From Lachnospiraceae bacterium (lineage in GTDB: Bacteria > Bacillota > Clostridia > Lachnospirales > Lachnospiraceae), in NCBI GenBank assembly GCA_003862155.1, contig QOUV01000004.1, positions 101,992 to 165,991 of the forward strand: a stretch of DNA of 64,000 nucleotides, in the 5' to 3' direction. Under the pieces are notes generated by a model. The model did not search any database. It was not told the DNA's origin and worked only from the letters and a program-made list of their open reading frames with translations. Of the stretch, positions 48,110 through 57,359 are shown piece by piece. Within the stretch, counting starts at the first letter, position 1, and every line of letters begins with the position of its first letter. A program made the translations under genes and the position numbers.

Positions 48110-48126
48110 TGTGGATTTGTTGATAA
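48110..48126. promoter_or_regulatory. DnaA-box-like pair in the dnaN promoter region
   Basis: TGTGGATTT (48110-48118) and TGTTGATAA (48118-48126), next to a TATAAT -10 on the minus strand. They suggest DnaA autoregulation of dnaN. The 214-base dnaA-dnaN gap holds nothing else I can identify. Confidence 0.55.
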
Positions 48127-48229
48127 GTCTGTTAATACGCTTTTTTACTGTATTTTTGATCTTTTGGTTAAAAATTTTTAGTGTTAGTCTGGTGTGAAAG
48201 TATCTTTACAGACTGTGTACAGATCAAGT

Positions 48230-49588
48230 TTAATCTGGCTTAATTTTATTTTTTATACTGTCTATTTGTTTCCTGTACTCTTCGTTACGTTTATACTCAT
48301 CTGCAACTTTGTTCGCACCGTGGATAATTGTCGAATGGTCGCGTCCACCAAGGAGTTTTCCAATCGATTCAAGTGGATTGTTTGTTAATTCACGGCACAG
48401 ATACATTGCAATCTGTCTAGGCTCTGTGATATTTTTACTTTTATTTTTAGAAATCATCTGATCGACGGTGATTCCGTAGGATTCAGCTACAACCTCTACA
48501 ATAAGCTGTGGTGTAATCTCTCTTGGTTTTTCAGGAGCTATAATATTTGCAAGTTCCTGTTGTGCGACTTCCAGCGTTATCTCCTTATGTTCGATATTTG
48601 AATAAGCTATCAGCCTGTTTAAGGCGCCTTCAATCTCCCTGATATTTGTCTTTATATTTGTAGCTATGTAATTTAAAATCTCATCGTCTAATGTAATATG
48701 TTCTTCTTCTACTTTCTTTCGAAGAATTGCCATTCGAGTCTCATAGTCTGGAGATCCTATATCGGCCATAAGTCCCCATTCGAATCTCGAACGAATTCTG
48801 GCTTCGAGCGTCTCCATTTCTTTAGGAGGTCGGTCCGATGTGAGGACTATCTGTTTTCCTGCTGAGTGTAGTGCATTGAAAGTATGGAAAAATTCTTCCT
48901 GAGTAGATTCTTTTCCTATAATAAACTGTATATCGTCAATCATAAGAACATCCACTTTCCTGTACTTGTCGCGGAACTTTCCCATAGAAGTAGTATTGTT
49001 CGTACTTCTAATGGATTCTATGACCTCATTTAAGAATTCCTCAGATGTAACATAGAGAACTTTTTTATCTGGGTTATTTTTGAGGATGAAATTTCCGATA
49101 GCCTGTATCAGGTGTGTTTTACCTAGTCCCGGCCCTCCATATATATATAGAGGATTGTATGTCTCTCCTGGTGTCTCAGCTACAGCCAGAGCTGCTGACT
49201 GTGCAAATCTGTTATTGTTACCTACTACGAATGTATCAAATGTATATTTCTCATTTAAATTGGATGCGGCGTAGTTTTGAGTTGTTGTCACATTTACTTT
49301 GGTTTTTTCTGTCTCTTGTTTCTTGTCTTTAGCCAGGATAAATTTTATCTTGTACTCTTTACCTGTAAATTCTGCAATCTTTGTAGCAATTGGTTTTTCG
49401 TATTTTTTAGAGATGTAGTTTATGGCCATCTCGTCTGTCTCATCAGATGCTACAATGGTTACAGTCTGACCCTCTACTGAATCTACTTTGAGAGGGAGAA
49501 GCCAGGTGTTGAAAGAGACGTCGTTTATTTCGAAGTCTTCTTTAACGCTTTGAAGTATTTGATTCCATTTATCTTGAAGCTCATCCAT
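48230..49588 (-). CDS. dnaA: Chromosomal replication initiator protein DnaA
   Basis: AAA+ initiator that binds DnaA boxes and opens the origin. Walker A is GGPGLGKTHLIQ, Walker B is LMIDDIQFI, and the sensor arginine lies in the RIRSRFEWGL segment. The domain IV DNA-binding helix GGRDHSTIIHGANKV is intact. The N-terminal domain I (MDELQDKWNQILQSVK) is normal. Length 452 is typical. The ATG follows CGAGGAACGGCTG. It lies at the left edge of the oriC-like region. Confidence 0.98.
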   Translation of the reverse strand: MDELQDKWNQILQSVKEDFEINDVSFNTWLLPLKVDSVEGQTVTIVASDETDEMAINYISKKYEKPIATKIAEFTGKEYKIKFILAKDKKQETEKTKVNVTTTQNYAASNLNEKYTFDTFVVGNNNRFAQSAALAVAETPGETYNPLYIYGGPGLGKTHLIQAIGNFILKNNPDKKVLYVTSEEFLNEVIESIRSTNNTTSMGKFRDKYRKVDVLMIDDIQFIIGKESTQEEFFHTFNALHSAGKQIVLTSDRPPKEMETLEARIRSRFEWGLMADIGSPDYETRMAILRKKVEEEHITLDDEILNYIATNIKTNIREIEGALNRLIAYSNIEHKEITLEVAQQELANIIAPEKPREITPQLIVEVVAESYGITVDQMISKNKSKNITEPRQIAMYLCRELTNNPLESIGKLLGGRDHSTIIHGANKVADEYKRNEEYRKQIDSIKNKIKPD

Positions 49589-49653
49589 CAGCCGTTCCTC
49601 GTTGTGTTACTTTTTATTTTATATTTTATATATGAAGAAAATTTTTTATCTTC

Positions 49654-49682
49654 TTAATAAAAAAATGTTCTTTTAATCTCAA
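49654..49682 (-). promoter_or_regulatory. Candidate promoter of dnaA
   Basis: On the minus strand: -35 TTGAGA (49677-49682), a 17-base spacer, and -10 TATTAA (49654-49659), a moderate match. Confidence 0.45.
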
Positions 49683-49908
49683 GCGATAAAACGCCAATAT
49701 TTATTTTATCTAAAAACGTGCATAGTTTCAACCTTTAATGAAATATTTGTGATTATTTTTGACTTGAAATTAAGTTATCAACAGGTTTACTTTTCCTTAT
49801 TTTACAACGTTTGTTGATGTTTTTCACATGAAATCTTCAGATTATCCACAAATTTATCCACTTACTGTTGATAACTATATCTTGTTGCCTGTTTTTGTTA
49901 TCTTGTGC

Positions 49909-49936
49909 TTGACAAGTTCCCTGTTTTTGATACAAT
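49909..49936 (+). promoter_or_regulatory. Promoter of rpmH
   Basis: -35 TTGACA (49909-49914), a 16-base spacer, and -10 TACAAT (49931-49936). Strong, as expected for a ribosomal protein gene; the leader is about 70 bases. Confidence 0.8.
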
Positions 49937-50013
49937 TATAGTCGTTGTTTTGTCCGTTTTTGTATTTTCAAATGGATTTATATTTTAATTTATTATAAGG
50001 AGGTGTTTCTTTT

Positions 50014-50148
50014 ATGAAGATGACTTTTCAGCCAAAGAAACGTCAGAGATCGAAGGTTCATGGTTTTCGTTCAAGAATGAGTTCTAAGGGCGGTCGTAAG
50101 GTTCTTGCAGCCAGACGTGCGAAGGGTAGAAAGACTCTTACCGCTTAA
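50014..50148 (+). CDS. rpmH: 50S ribosomal protein L34
   Basis: A 44-residue, very basic protein read directly from the sequence: [20 protein letters not shown], later [11 protein letters not shown]. It matches L34 along its full length. The ATG follows AAGGAGGTGTTTCTTTT. It is the first gene of the rightward operon and is separated from rnpA by a hairpin with a T-run. Confidence 0.97.
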   Translation: MKMTFQPKKRQRSKVHGFRSRMSSKGGRKVLAARRAKGRKTLTA

Positions 50149-50153
50149 ATTTC

Positions 50154-50181
50154 AGGCCACTTTTTGTGGCCTTTTATTTTT
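50154..50181 (+). terminator. Hairpin with T-run between rpmH and rnpA
   Basis: AGGCCAC and GTGGCCT form a seven-base stem with a five-T loop, followed by TTTATTTTT. It looks like an intrinsic terminator or attenuator and ends exactly where the rnpA start codon begins. It should make rnpA expression lower than rpmH. Confidence 0.8.
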
Positions 50182-50514
50182 ATGAAGTTTACTGACTCAC
50201 TTAAGAAAAATTCTGATTTCAAAAAGGTGTACAGAAGGGGCAGGTCTAAATCAGATCATACACTTGTCCTCTATGTTTTACCTAATGATATGGATAGTAA
50301 CAGACTGGGTATTTCTGTTAGTAAGAAGGTTGGTAACAGTGTAGTCAGGCATCATCTCACAAGGCTTGTCAGAGAATCATATCGTATTCATGAGGATTTG
50401 TTTCCTAAAGGATATGATTTCGTAGTTATTCTCCGTAAGGCGGCAAAGGATGCTGATTTTCACCTGATCGAATGTTCACTTCTTACCTTATTTAAATATC
50501 ACGGTCTTATTTGA
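50182..50514 (+). CDS. rnpA: Ribonuclease P protein component
   Basis: Helps RNase P RNA mature the 5' end of tRNA. The 110-residue protein begins [20 protein letters not shown]. The RNase P core is [19 protein letters not shown]. The conserved RNR of other bacteria (VRNR) reads RHH here, a small departure. ATG at 50182 was chosen because the homologous start is there; no ribosome site exists, and the preceding hairpin lies directly upstream. Order rpmH-rnpA-yidD-yidC is canonical. Confidence 0.95.
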   Translation: MKFTDSLKKNSDFKKVYRRGRSKSDHTLVLYVLPNDMDSNRLGISVSKKVGNSVVRHHLTRLVRESYRIHEDLFPKGYDFVVILRKAAKDADFHLIECSLLTLFKYHGLI

Positions 50515-50518
50515 CAAT

Positions 50519-50731
50519 ATGGCAAAGAAATTTTTAATTTTTCTTATTAAATTTTATCGTAAAAACATTTCTCCTTTTAAAACGACGAAATGCCCTTATT
50601 ATCCGACTTGTTCGACTTACGGCCTTGAGGCTGTAGAGAAATACGGTGCACTAAAGGGTGGCCTGCTCGCTTTATGGAGGATCATAAGGTGTAATCCGTT
50701 CTCACATGGCGGATATGACCCTGTGCCATGA
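50519..50731 (+). CDS. yidD: Membrane protein insertion efficiency factor YidD
   Basis: A small 70-residue protein, typical of YidD. It reads [20 protein letters not shown], with the conserved [20 protein letters not shown]. It lies between rnpA and yidC, as usual, and starts four bases after rnpA. The end precedes the yidC ribosome site. Confidence 0.95.
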   Translation: MAKKFLIFLIKFYRKNISPFKTTKCPYYPTCSTYGLEAVEKYGALKGGLLALWRIIRCNPFSHGGYDPVP

Positions 50732-50744
50732 TTGGAGGATTATT

Positions 50745-52010
50745 TTGCCAGCTATTTTTTTAACTGCTTCCAATACTGCTATTATTGGACCGATTGCCCG
50801 TGGCCTTGGCTGGGTCATGGATAAACTTTATTATTTAATCTATTCCCTGCTTGGAATTCACGGTGGAGCAATAGCTATTGCTATTATGCTTTTTACCATT
50901 GTTATCTATATGGCTCTTCTGCCTCTCACTTTTAAGCAGCAGAAGTTCGCTATGCTCCAGCGTAAGATGCAGCCAGAGATGAAAGCCATCCAGGACAAGT
51001 ACAAGAATAAGAGAGATACTGCTTCTATGCAGGCTATGCAGGAAGAGACTCAGGCTCTGTATGATAAGTATGGTGTTTCTCCTATGGGCAGTTGTATTCA
51101 GCTTTTGATTCAGCTTCCTATTTTGTACGCTCTCTATGGTGTATTTAACAATATTCCAGCTTATTTGAGCAGTGTTAAGTCTATTTTTACTAACGTTGCT
51201 ACAGGTATTTTTAAGACATCTGGTTTTGAATCAGTTATGAGCAAACTCGTTATTACAGCTCATCTTAGTAATATAGATTTTAAGGCCGGTGATTCAGCTG
51301 CTATTAAGAATCACATTATCGATGTTTTATACAAGCTTCCTAACAGTGGATGGAATACTTTACAGAATGATTTTCCTAAGCTGTCATCTCAGATTGAGAC
51401 TGCACACAGGCAGCTTTCACAGGTTAATTACTTTGGAGTATTAAATATTTCTGATACTCCATGGAGCCAGATGATGTCTGGTATTCATGGTGCCGGAGCA
51501 GGACTTTTTATTGCAGCGCTTCTTATTCCTATTGTGGCTTATCTTTCACAGTATTTTAATATGAAGCTTACGCCACAGTCTGATAATGGAAATGACGCTG
51601 CAGCCAGACAGATGAAGACCATGAACTTCATGATGCCTCTGATCACATTCTTTATTTCATTTACGACTCCTGTCGGTCTTTCACTTTACTGGATCGCTGG
51701 TGCTGTGATCAGATCTATTCAGCAGATTGTTCTGAATAAGCATTTTGAAAAGATTGATCTTAACGACATTATTGAAAAGAATAAAGAGAAAGCTGCAAAG
51801 AAAGCTGAGAAACGCGGTATCAAGCGTGCTAACATGTATCAGTACGGTAATATGAGTACCAGAAATTTATCTAAGAGTGCTAATATTTCTCAGGATAAAG
51901 CTGATCAGCTTAACAAAGCCAGAGAAGCATCTTCTAAAGCCAGAAAAGGTTCTATGACTTCTAAGGCTAATCTTGTCAAAGATTTTAACGAGCGTAATAC
52001 TAAGAAATAA
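50745..52010 (+). CDS. yidC: Membrane protein insertase YidC (OxaA/SpoIIIJ type)
   Basis: Inserts membrane proteins. Hydrophobic segments and the typical YidC core are present: AIAIAIMLFTIVIYMALLPLTFKQQ, PMGSCIQLLIQLPILYALYG, and later MPLITFFISFTTPVGLSLYW. The C-terminal tail is strongly basic. Start: TTG at 50745 was chosen because GGAGG lies six bases upstream; a longer frame starts inside yidD and adds 13 residues. With this start it has 421 residues. Nothing in the first 30 residues looks like a lipoprotein signal. Confidence 0.93.
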   Translation: MPAIFLTASNTAIIGPIARGLGWVMDKLYYLIYSLLGIHGGAIAIAIMLFTIVIYMALLPLTFKQQKFAMLQRKMQPEMKAIQDKYKNKRDTASMQAMQEETQALYDKYGVSPMGSCIQLLIQLPILYALYGVFNNIPAYLSSVKSIFTNVATGIFKTSGFESVMSKLVITAHLSNIDFKAGDSAAIKNHIIDVLYKLPNSGWNTLQNDFPKLSSQIETAHRQLSQVNYFGVLNISDTPWSQMMSGIHGAGAGLFIAALLIPIVAYLSQYFNMKLTPQSDNGNDAAARQMKTMNFMMPLITFFISFTTPVGLSLYWIAGAVIRSIQQIVLNKHFEKIDLNDIIEKNKEKAAKKAEKRGIKRANMYQYGNMSTRNLSKSANISQDKADQLNKAREASSKARKGSMTSKANLVKDFNERNTKK

Positions 52011-52033
52011 ATTTATCTTTTTGGAGGGTTTTG

Positions 52034-52669
52034 ATGGAGGAATTTAAGGAATATACCGGTAAAACGGTAGAGGATGCTATCACAGCAGCTTCTGTAGATT
52101 TGGGTGTTCCATCTGATGAGATCGAATATAGTGTATTAGAAAAGGGTTCTGCCGGCGGTCTTTTTGGTATCGGTTCAAAGGACGCTGTGATCAATGCCAG
52201 AAAGAAACAGACTTCATATACTGATAAGGCGAAGAATTTCTTAGATGATGTCTTTGATAAGATGGGCCTTACAGTTGATCTTGAGATGTTCTTTAATGAT
52301 GAAGAAAATTCTCTTTCTATAAATATGTCTGGTGATCATATGGGTATGCTTATAGGAAAACGCGGAGCTACTCTTGACAGTCTCCAGTATTTGACAAATC
52401 TTGTTGTAAATAAGGGCAGCGATGATTATGTCAGAGTTAAGCTTGATACTGAGGATTACAGACACAGGAGAGAAGAGACTCTTGCAAATCTTGCCAGGAA
52501 TGTCGCATATAAAGTAAGAAAGACACGTCGTTCTGTTTCTCTTGAAGCTATGAATCCTTATGAAAGAAGAATTATTCATTCTGCACTTCAGGGTGAAGAA
52601 CATATCACTACTCATTCTGAGGGTGAAGATCCTTACAGACATGTAGTTATTGAGTACGTTCGCAACTGA
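52034..52669 (+). CDS. jag: RNA-binding protein Jag (KhpB)
   Basis: A Jag-N domain (KEYTGKTVEDAITAASVDLG), a KH domain with the GxxG-like segment MLIGKRGATLDSLQYLTNL, and an R3H domain (MNPYERRIIHSALQG). The 211-residue length is normal. KhpB partners in Gram-positives control cell elongation and bind small RNAs. ATG at 52034 follows GGAGGG. It lies directly after yidC, as in other Firmicutes, and is the last gene before a terminator. Confidence 0.95.
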   Translation: MEEFKEYTGKTVEDAITAASVDLGVPSDEIEYSVLEKGSAGGLFGIGSKDAVINARKKQTSYTDKAKNFLDDVFDKMGLTVDLEMFFNDEENSLSINMSGDHMGMLIGKRGATLDSLQYLTNLVVNKGSDDYVRVKLDTEDYRHRREETLANLARNVAYKVRKTRRSVSLEAMNPYERRIIHSALQGEEHITTHSEGEDPYRHVVIEYVRN

Positions 52670-52693
52670 TTTATTGATTTTCATCTGATGTTT

Positions 52694-52730
52694 AGCCTGT
52701 TCCTTTATGGTAACAGGCTTTTGTTTTATT
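52694..52730 (+). terminator. Terminator between jag and mnmE
   Basis: An eight-base stem AGCCTGTT/AACAGGCT with a ten-base loop, followed by TTTTGTTTTATT. It separates the rpmH-jag operon from the mnmE-rsmG operon. Confidence 0.87.
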
Positions 52731-52759
52731 AAGATTTTATCAACTCTATCAACTTTTTT

Positions 52760-52779
52760 TGTGGATAAAGTTTTATACT
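52760..52779 (+). promoter_or_regulatory. mnmE promoter region with a DnaA box
   Basis: TGTGGATAA (52760-52768) is a DnaA-box match on the inverted strand, directly followed by a possible -10 TATACT (52774-52779), ten bases before the mnmE start. The -35 is weak. DnaA control of mnmE is inferred. Confidence 0.4.
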
Positions 52780-52788
52780 ATTTTTATT

Positions 52789-54162
52789 ATGAATAATATT
52801 TCAGAAACTATAGCAGCCTTAGCTACACCTCTTTCCGCGTCTGGCATTGGAATCATCCGTGTCAGTGGTGATAAGTCAATTGAGCTTGTAGATAAGATTT
52901 ATCGTGGAAAAAAGCATTTAACTGATTATGACGCCAATACTATTAATTATGGTCACATTGTTGATTTTAATGGTAACGTGATAGATGAGGTTCTTGTTTC
53001 AGTTTTTAAAGCTCCACACAGTTATACTGGTGAAGATTCAGTTGAAGTAAACTGCCATGGCGGCATTTATGTTCTTCGTAAAGTTTTATCTTTAATTTTT
53101 GATACAGGTATTCGTTCTGCCGAACCTGGTGAATTTTCTAAGAGGGCTTTTCTTAATGGTCGTATGGACCTCTCTGAGGCTGAATCTGTTATGGATTTGA
53201 TTGAATCAGGAAGTGAAGCTTCTTATAGAAATTCTATTCGTCAGCTTTCAGGATTTCTCTCAAAAAAAGTTAAAAAAATCCGCTCTGAAATTTTACACGA
53301 GGCTGCTTTTGTCGAAGCTGCTTTAGACGATCCGGAGCACTATGATCTGGAAGGTTTTGATTCAAAACTTACTGTTTCTCTTACAAGATGGACTACTGAG
53401 ATTAAAAAGCTTATCTCATCTTATCGGCAGGGAAGCCTTATAAAGGATGGTATTAATACTGTTATTTCAGGAAGACCAAATGTCGGAAAATCTTCACTCC
53501 TGAATTTTCTATCCGGACATGAGAAAGCTATAGTTACTGATATTCCAGGCACTACCCGTGATATGATTGAAGACAGGGTAGTACTTGGTGACTTTGTATT
53601 AAATCTTGTTGACACTGCCGGTATCAGAAAGACTTCTGATATGGTAGAATCAATCGGAGTTAAGAAAGCTATAAAGGCACAGTCTGATGCAGAGCTTAAT
53701 CTATATTTAGTTGATTCGTCTGACAATCTTTCTGATGAGGATATCAAATTTCTGTCAGATTTTGACCGCAGTTCTACTATAGTTCTTTTAAATAAGTCAG
53801 ACTTAGTTTCTAACGTTGATTCTGATGATATCTGCCGCTACTTTAAAGGACATGTGGTTGAATTCTCTACTATTACAGGTAAAGGTCTGGATGATTTAAA
53901 AAATGCTGTTTCCGATTTGTTCTTTGATGGAAATCTTGATAACGATAAATTTTACATTACTTCCGAGCAGAATTATAATTATCTCAATGATGCTTTGAAA
54001 TCTCTTGAATTAGTACGTTCTTCTATCGCTAATGGCCTTTCAGAAGATTTCTTTACTTCAGATCTCTATGATGCTTATAAGTCACTTGGATTTATTTTAG
54101 GGGAAGAAGTAGAGGATGACCTTGTAAATAAGGTTTTCTCTGATTTTTGTATGGGTAAATGA
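52789..54162 (+). CDS. mnmE: tRNA modification GTPase MnmE
   Basis: Works with MnmG to modify uridine 34 of several tRNAs. N-terminal folate-binding domain (ATPLSASGIGIIRVSGDKS), central helical domain, and the G domain with G1 GRPNVGKSSLLN, G3 DTAG, G4 NKSD. The C-terminal Cys motif is FCMGK. ATG at 52789 was chosen on homology; an upstream in-frame ATG gives ten extra residues. Length 457 is normal. It is the first gene after the jag terminator. Confidence 0.97.
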   Translation: MNNISETIAALATPLSASGIGIIRVSGDKSIELVDKIYRGKKHLTDYDANTINYGHIVDFNGNVIDEVLVSVFKAPHSYTGEDSVEVNCHGGIYVLRKVLSLIFDTGIRSAEPGEFSKRAFLNGRMDLSEAESVMDLIESGSEASYRNSIRQLSGFLSKKVKKIRSEILHEAAFVEAALDDPEHYDLEGFDSKLTVSLTRWTTEIKKLISSYRQGSLIKDGINTVISGRPNVGKSSLLNFLSGHEKAIVTDIPGTTRDMIEDRVVLGDFVLNLVDTAGIRKTSDMVESIGVKKAIKAQSDAELNLYLVDSSDNLSDEDIKFLSDFDRSSTIVLLNKSDLVSNVDSDDICRYFKGHVVEFSTITGKGLDDLKNAVSDLFFDGNLDNDKFYITSEQNYNYLNDALKSLELVRSSIANGLSEDFFTSDLYDAYKSLGFILGEEVEDDLVNKVFSDFCMGK

Positions 54163-54190
54163 TTTAACTATTTTTATATAGGTATATTAT

Positions 54191-56077
54191 ATGAGTCAGA
54201 TTTGTGAAAATTACGATGTTGTTGTGGTTGGTGCTGGTCATGCTGGTTGTGAGGCTGCGTTGGCTTCTGCCAGAATGGGACTTTCCACTATAATTTTTAC
54301 TGTCAGTATGGATTCTGTTGCTTTTATGCCATGTAATCCTCATATTGGTGGTTCTTCCAAAGGTCACCTGGTTCGTGAAATCGATGCCCTTGGAGGAGAG
54401 ATGGCAAAAAATATTGACAAGACTTTTATTCAGTCTAAAATGCTTAATTCGAGCAAAGGTCCCGCAGTTCATTCTCTCAGATGCCAGGCCGATAAACTTG
54501 CTTATTCTATTGAGATGAGAAAGGTCCTTCAATCAACTCCAAATCTTGTTCTTCGTCAGGCTGAGGTCTGTGATCTTATTATTGATAATGGTAAGATTAA
54601 TGGTGTTAAGACTATATCTGGTGCGACATATTTCGCAAAGGCTGTTGTTCTTTGTACCGGTACTTATTTGAATGCGAGATGTCTTTACGGTAGTGTTATA
54701 GAGTATACTGGACCTAGTGGACTTAAGGCTGCAACCCACCTCAGTGATTCACTTCTCGCTAATAATGTTAAACTTCTCCGCTTTAAGACTGGCACACCGT
54801 GCAGAATTGACAGACGCTCAATTGATTTTTCTAAAATGACTGAACAGTTTGGAGATCCCGTTATTACTCCATTTTCTTTTACTTCTGATAAGAGAGCTAT
54901 TCAAAAACCTCAGGTTTCCTGCTATCTGACTTATACTAATGAGCATACTCATGATATAATCAGAGCTCATCTGGATGAGAGTCCAATCTATGCTGGTGTT
55001 ATAGAGGGGACTGGTCCAAGATATTGCCCTTCTCTTGAAGATAAAGTTGTAAAATTCAGCAATAAAAAAAGACATCAGCTCTTTATTGAACCTGAAGGCC
55101 TGATGACAAATGAAATGTATGTCAGTGGAGCTTCATCTTCAATGCCTGAGTCTGTACAGTATGAATTTTATCATACTATTGCCGGCCTTGAACACTGCAA
55201 TATTGTTCGTAATGCCTATGCTATTGAATATGATTGCCTTGCTTCTCATCAGTTGAAAAATTCTCTCGAGTTTAAAGCTATTTCTGGTCTTTTTTCAGGC
55301 GGGCAGTTCAATGGCAGCAGCGGTTATGAAGAGGCTGCTGCTCAGGGACTTGTTGCTGGAATCAATGCTGCACGTTTTGTCCAGAAGAAAAAGCCTATAT
55401 TACTTTCTCGTTCGGATGGCTATATTGGCGTTTTAATTGATGATCTTGTTACCAAGGAACTTACTGAACCTTACCGAATGATGACAAGCAGAGCGGAATA
55501 TCGTCTCCTTTTACGCCAAGATAACGCCGATATCCGTCTTTCAAAATATGGTTATGAAGCAGGATTAATTTCGGAAGATCGTTTCGAAAAAGTTGAGGAT
55601 AAGATAGAAGAAACAAGGGAAGAAATATCCCGTGTAGATAAGGTTTTTATCGGTGATACTAAGACGACACAGGATTTTTTGAAGGCTTATCATTCTGTAC
55701 AAGTTAATTCTGGAATTGGGCTTTCAGAACTTATTCGTCGTCCTGAGTTATCTTATGATAAGACAGCTCCACTTGATTCTGATCGTCCTTCTCTTGATGC
55801 TTCTGTACGAGAGCAGGTTAATATACAGATAAAATATTCTGGTTATATTGAAAGAGAAAATAAGCAGGTCTTGCATTTTAAAAAACTCGAGGACAAGCTT
55901 ATTCCTGATAATCTTGACTATGATAAGGTTCCATCACTTCGCATTGAGGCAAGACAGAAGTTAAAGGAGGCCAGGCCTGTTAGTATCGGACAGGCTTCAA
56001 GAATACTTGGTGTTTCTCCATCGGATATCTCTGTATTGCTTATATATATTGAATCTGGTAAATATTTGAAAGATTGA
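54191..56077 (+). CDS. mnmG: tRNA uridine-5-carboxymethylaminomethyl synthesis enzyme MnmG
   Basis: FAD-dependent partner of MnmE (formerly GidA). The FAD-binding [17 protein letters not shown] starts at residue 14. The cysteine-bearing [10 protein letters not shown] and the [11 protein letters not shown] and [13 protein letters not shown] motifs are in place. Length 628 is normal. It lies 28 bases after mnmE, with a weak ribosome site. Confidence 0.97.
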   Translation: MSQICENYDVVVVGAGHAGCEAALASARMGLSTIIFTVSMDSVAFMPCNPHIGGSSKGHLVREIDALGGEMAKNIDKTFIQSKMLNSSKGPAVHSLRCQADKLAYSIEMRKVLQSTPNLVLRQAEVCDLIIDNGKINGVKTISGATYFAKAVVLCTGTYLNARCLYGSVIEYTGPSGLKAATHLSDSLLANNVKLLRFKTGTPCRIDRRSIDFSKMTEQFGDPVITPFSFTSDKRAIQKPQVSCYLTYTNEHTHDIIRAHLDESPIYAGVIEGTGPRYCPSLEDKVVKFSNKKRHQLFIEPEGLMTNEMYVSGASSSMPESVQYEFYHTIAGLEHCNIVRNAYAIEYDCLASHQLKNSLEFKAISGLFSGGQFNGSSGYEEAAAQGLVAGINAARFVQKKKPILLSRSDGYIGVLIDDLVTKELTEPYRMMTSRAEYRLLLRQDNADIRLSKYGYEAGLISEDRFEKVEDKIEETREEISRVDKVFIGDTKTTQDFLKAYHSVQVNSGIGLSELIRRPELSYDKTAPLDSDRPSLDASVREQVNIQIKYSGYIERENKQVLHFKKLEDKLIPDNLDYDKVPSLRIEARQKLKEARPVSIGQASRILGVSPSDISVLLIYIESGKYLKD

Positions 56078-56087
56078 GGTTTTATTT

Positions 56088-56831
56088 TTGGCTGACTTTG
56101 ATATATACTTTTTGAAAAAGAATTTTAAAGCGCTTAATATTGATCTTACTGATGATCAGGCTGGTAAATTCATATTATATTATCAGATGCTTATCGAAAC
56201 TAATAAAGTCATGAATCTGACTTCGATTACTGATTATAAAGATGTTGTTTTAAAGCATTTTGTTGATTCTCTTTCGTGTGTTGAACTTTTGCCTGATTTT
56301 GATATTATATCAAAGTTTAATTCTGGCGCTTCTGTAATTGATGTTGGAACCGGTGCTGGATTTCCCGGTATTCCTTTAAAGATTGTTTTTCCAGAGATTA
56401 AACTTACTCTGCTTGATTCTTTAAACAAGAGAGTAGTGTTTTTAAAGGATGTCTGTAAAGAACTTAAACTTTCTGATGTCATATTTGTTCATGGTAGAGC
56501 AGAAGATGCTGCTCATGATAAGTATATGAGAGATTCTTTTAATTTTTGTGTTTCACGTGCAGTTGCTAATCTTTCTACTTTATCTGAGTATTGTCTTCCT
56601 TTTGTTAAAACTCATGGTTATTTTTTGAGTTACAAATCTGAAAAAGCAGAACAGGAGATTAATTCTTCTAAGAAGGCTTTCTCTTTACTTGGAGGTAGTG
56701 TTTCTTTAGTGAAAAGCTTTTCTTTACCTGATTCTGATATTTCAAGGACTATTATTCTTATTAAGAAGAATATGGGTACTCCGAAGATTTATCCTCGTAA
56801 AGCTGGAACCCCTTCTAAGAAACCACTTTAA
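56088..56831 (+). CDS. rsmG: 16S rRNA (guanine-527-N7)-methyltransferase
   Basis: Formerly GidB. A Rossmann methyltransferase with SAM site VIDVGTGAGFPGIPLKIV and a later HGRAEDAAHD segment. Length 247 is normal and the C-terminus is basic. The start is TTG, behind GAGGT. It follows mnmG by ten bases and ends the classical mnmE-mnmG-rsmG order. Confidence 0.95.
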   Translation: MADFDIYFLKKNFKALNIDLTDDQAGKFILYYQMLIETNKVMNLTSITDYKDVVLKHFVDSLSCVELLPDFDIISKFNSGASVIDVGTGAGFPGIPLKIVFPEIKLTLLDSLNKRVVFLKDVCKELKLSDVIFVHGRAEDAAHDKYMRDSFNFCVSRAVANLSTLSEYCLPFVKTHGYFLSYKSEKAEQEINSSKKAFSLLGGSVSLVKSFSLPDSDISRTIILIKKNMGTPKIYPRKAGTPSKKPL

Positions 56832-56852
56832 TATTTACGTTTGGTATTTTTT

Positions 56853-57173
56853 ATGATCGAAGAATATTTAAATCAACGTCTTGAAAATCTTAACTCTGAA
56901 AAGAATAAATTAAAGTCTCAGTTACTTTCTATTCGTTCTTCAATATCATCTGCTAAGTTGCAGTTGGATGACTATGTTTCATCTAACACCAGACCTTTTG
57001 AACCATTTTATCCTAGAAAAGATTTTGCCTATGATGATGAGTTGGCTTCTTTAAATAAATCTGTCACTGATCTTTCTAATAATTTTGAGAATGTTAATTC
57101 TGCCTTGAAATCTGTTGAGTCTGAGATTTCTACTGTTCAATCTTGTATTCTGGAATATAAAAAATTGAAATAA
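56853..57173 (+). CDS. Small coiled-coil protein between rsmG and parA
   Basis: No family recognised; 106 residues. The N-terminal 40 residues (QRLENLNSEKNKLKSQLLSI) and C-terminal 45 (NENVNSALKSVE type heptads, with SEISTVQSCILEYKKLK) are predicted coiled coil. A loop rich in Pro and aromatic residues lies between. No membrane or zinc motif. ATG at 56853 was chosen. In B. subtilis the noc gene (nucleoid occlusion) sits here; this ORF is unrelated in sequence. Its place next to parS makes a segregation role worth testing. Confidence 0.7.
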   Translation: MIEEYLNQRLENLNSEKNKLKSQLLSIRSSISSAKLQLDDYVSSNTRPFEPFYPRKDFAYDDELASLNKSVTDLSNNFENVNSALKSVESEISTVQSCILEYKKLK

Positions 57174-57189
57174 TGTTTCACGTGAAACG
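57174..57189. promoter_or_regulatory. parS: parS site 1
   Basis: TGTTTCACGTGAAACG, 15 of 16 matches to the ParB-binding consensus TGTTTCACGTGAAACA. It directly follows the stop codon of the coiled-coil gene. Confidence 0.93.
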
Positions 57190-57211
57190 TTATTTCAATT
57201 CTGATTTGTAT

Positions 57212-57245
57212 TTACGAGAGATTTTTCTTCTCGTAATTTTTTTTA
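57212..57245 (+). terminator. Terminator at the end of the mnmE-rsmG operon
   Basis: TTACGAGA and TCTCGTAA form an eight-base stem with a nine-base loop, followed by an eight-T run. It ends transcription before the parA promoter. Confidence 0.9.
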
Positions 57246-57288
57246 CTTTTCTTAGTAATAATCTATAATACTAGAAATTGTATCTATA

Positions 57289-57304
57289 TGTTTCACGTGA
57301 AACA
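57289..57304. promoter_or_regulatory. parS: parS site 2 (perfect)
   Basis: TGTTTCACGTGAAACA, a perfect match to the parS consensus. ParB should spread from here and load condensin. Confidence 0.95.
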
Positions 57305-57359
57305 TAATATGGTAGTGCGCGAAAATATAAAAGAAACCAGATAAAAACTACGAATAATA

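Larger units (their letters stand above)
49589..50013. other. oriC: oriC-like dnaA-rpmH intergenic region
   Basis: A 425-base A/T-rich region between divergently transcribed dnaA and rpmH. DnaA boxes: TTATCAACA (49775-49783), TTATCCACA (49842-49850), TTATCCACT (49854-49862) and inverted TGTTGATAA (49866-49874). The last three start exactly 12 bases apart. A very A/T-rich stretch (49611-49670) beside dnaA could be the unwinding element. Gene context is that of a Firmicutes origin. Base-skew data place the switch elsewhere, see the findings. Confidence 0.78.

Noticed and set aside
56550..56565. parS-like TTTCACGTG inside rsmG
   Set aside because: Only the left half matches; the right half has four mismatches and the bases encode conserved residues (VSRAVANL).
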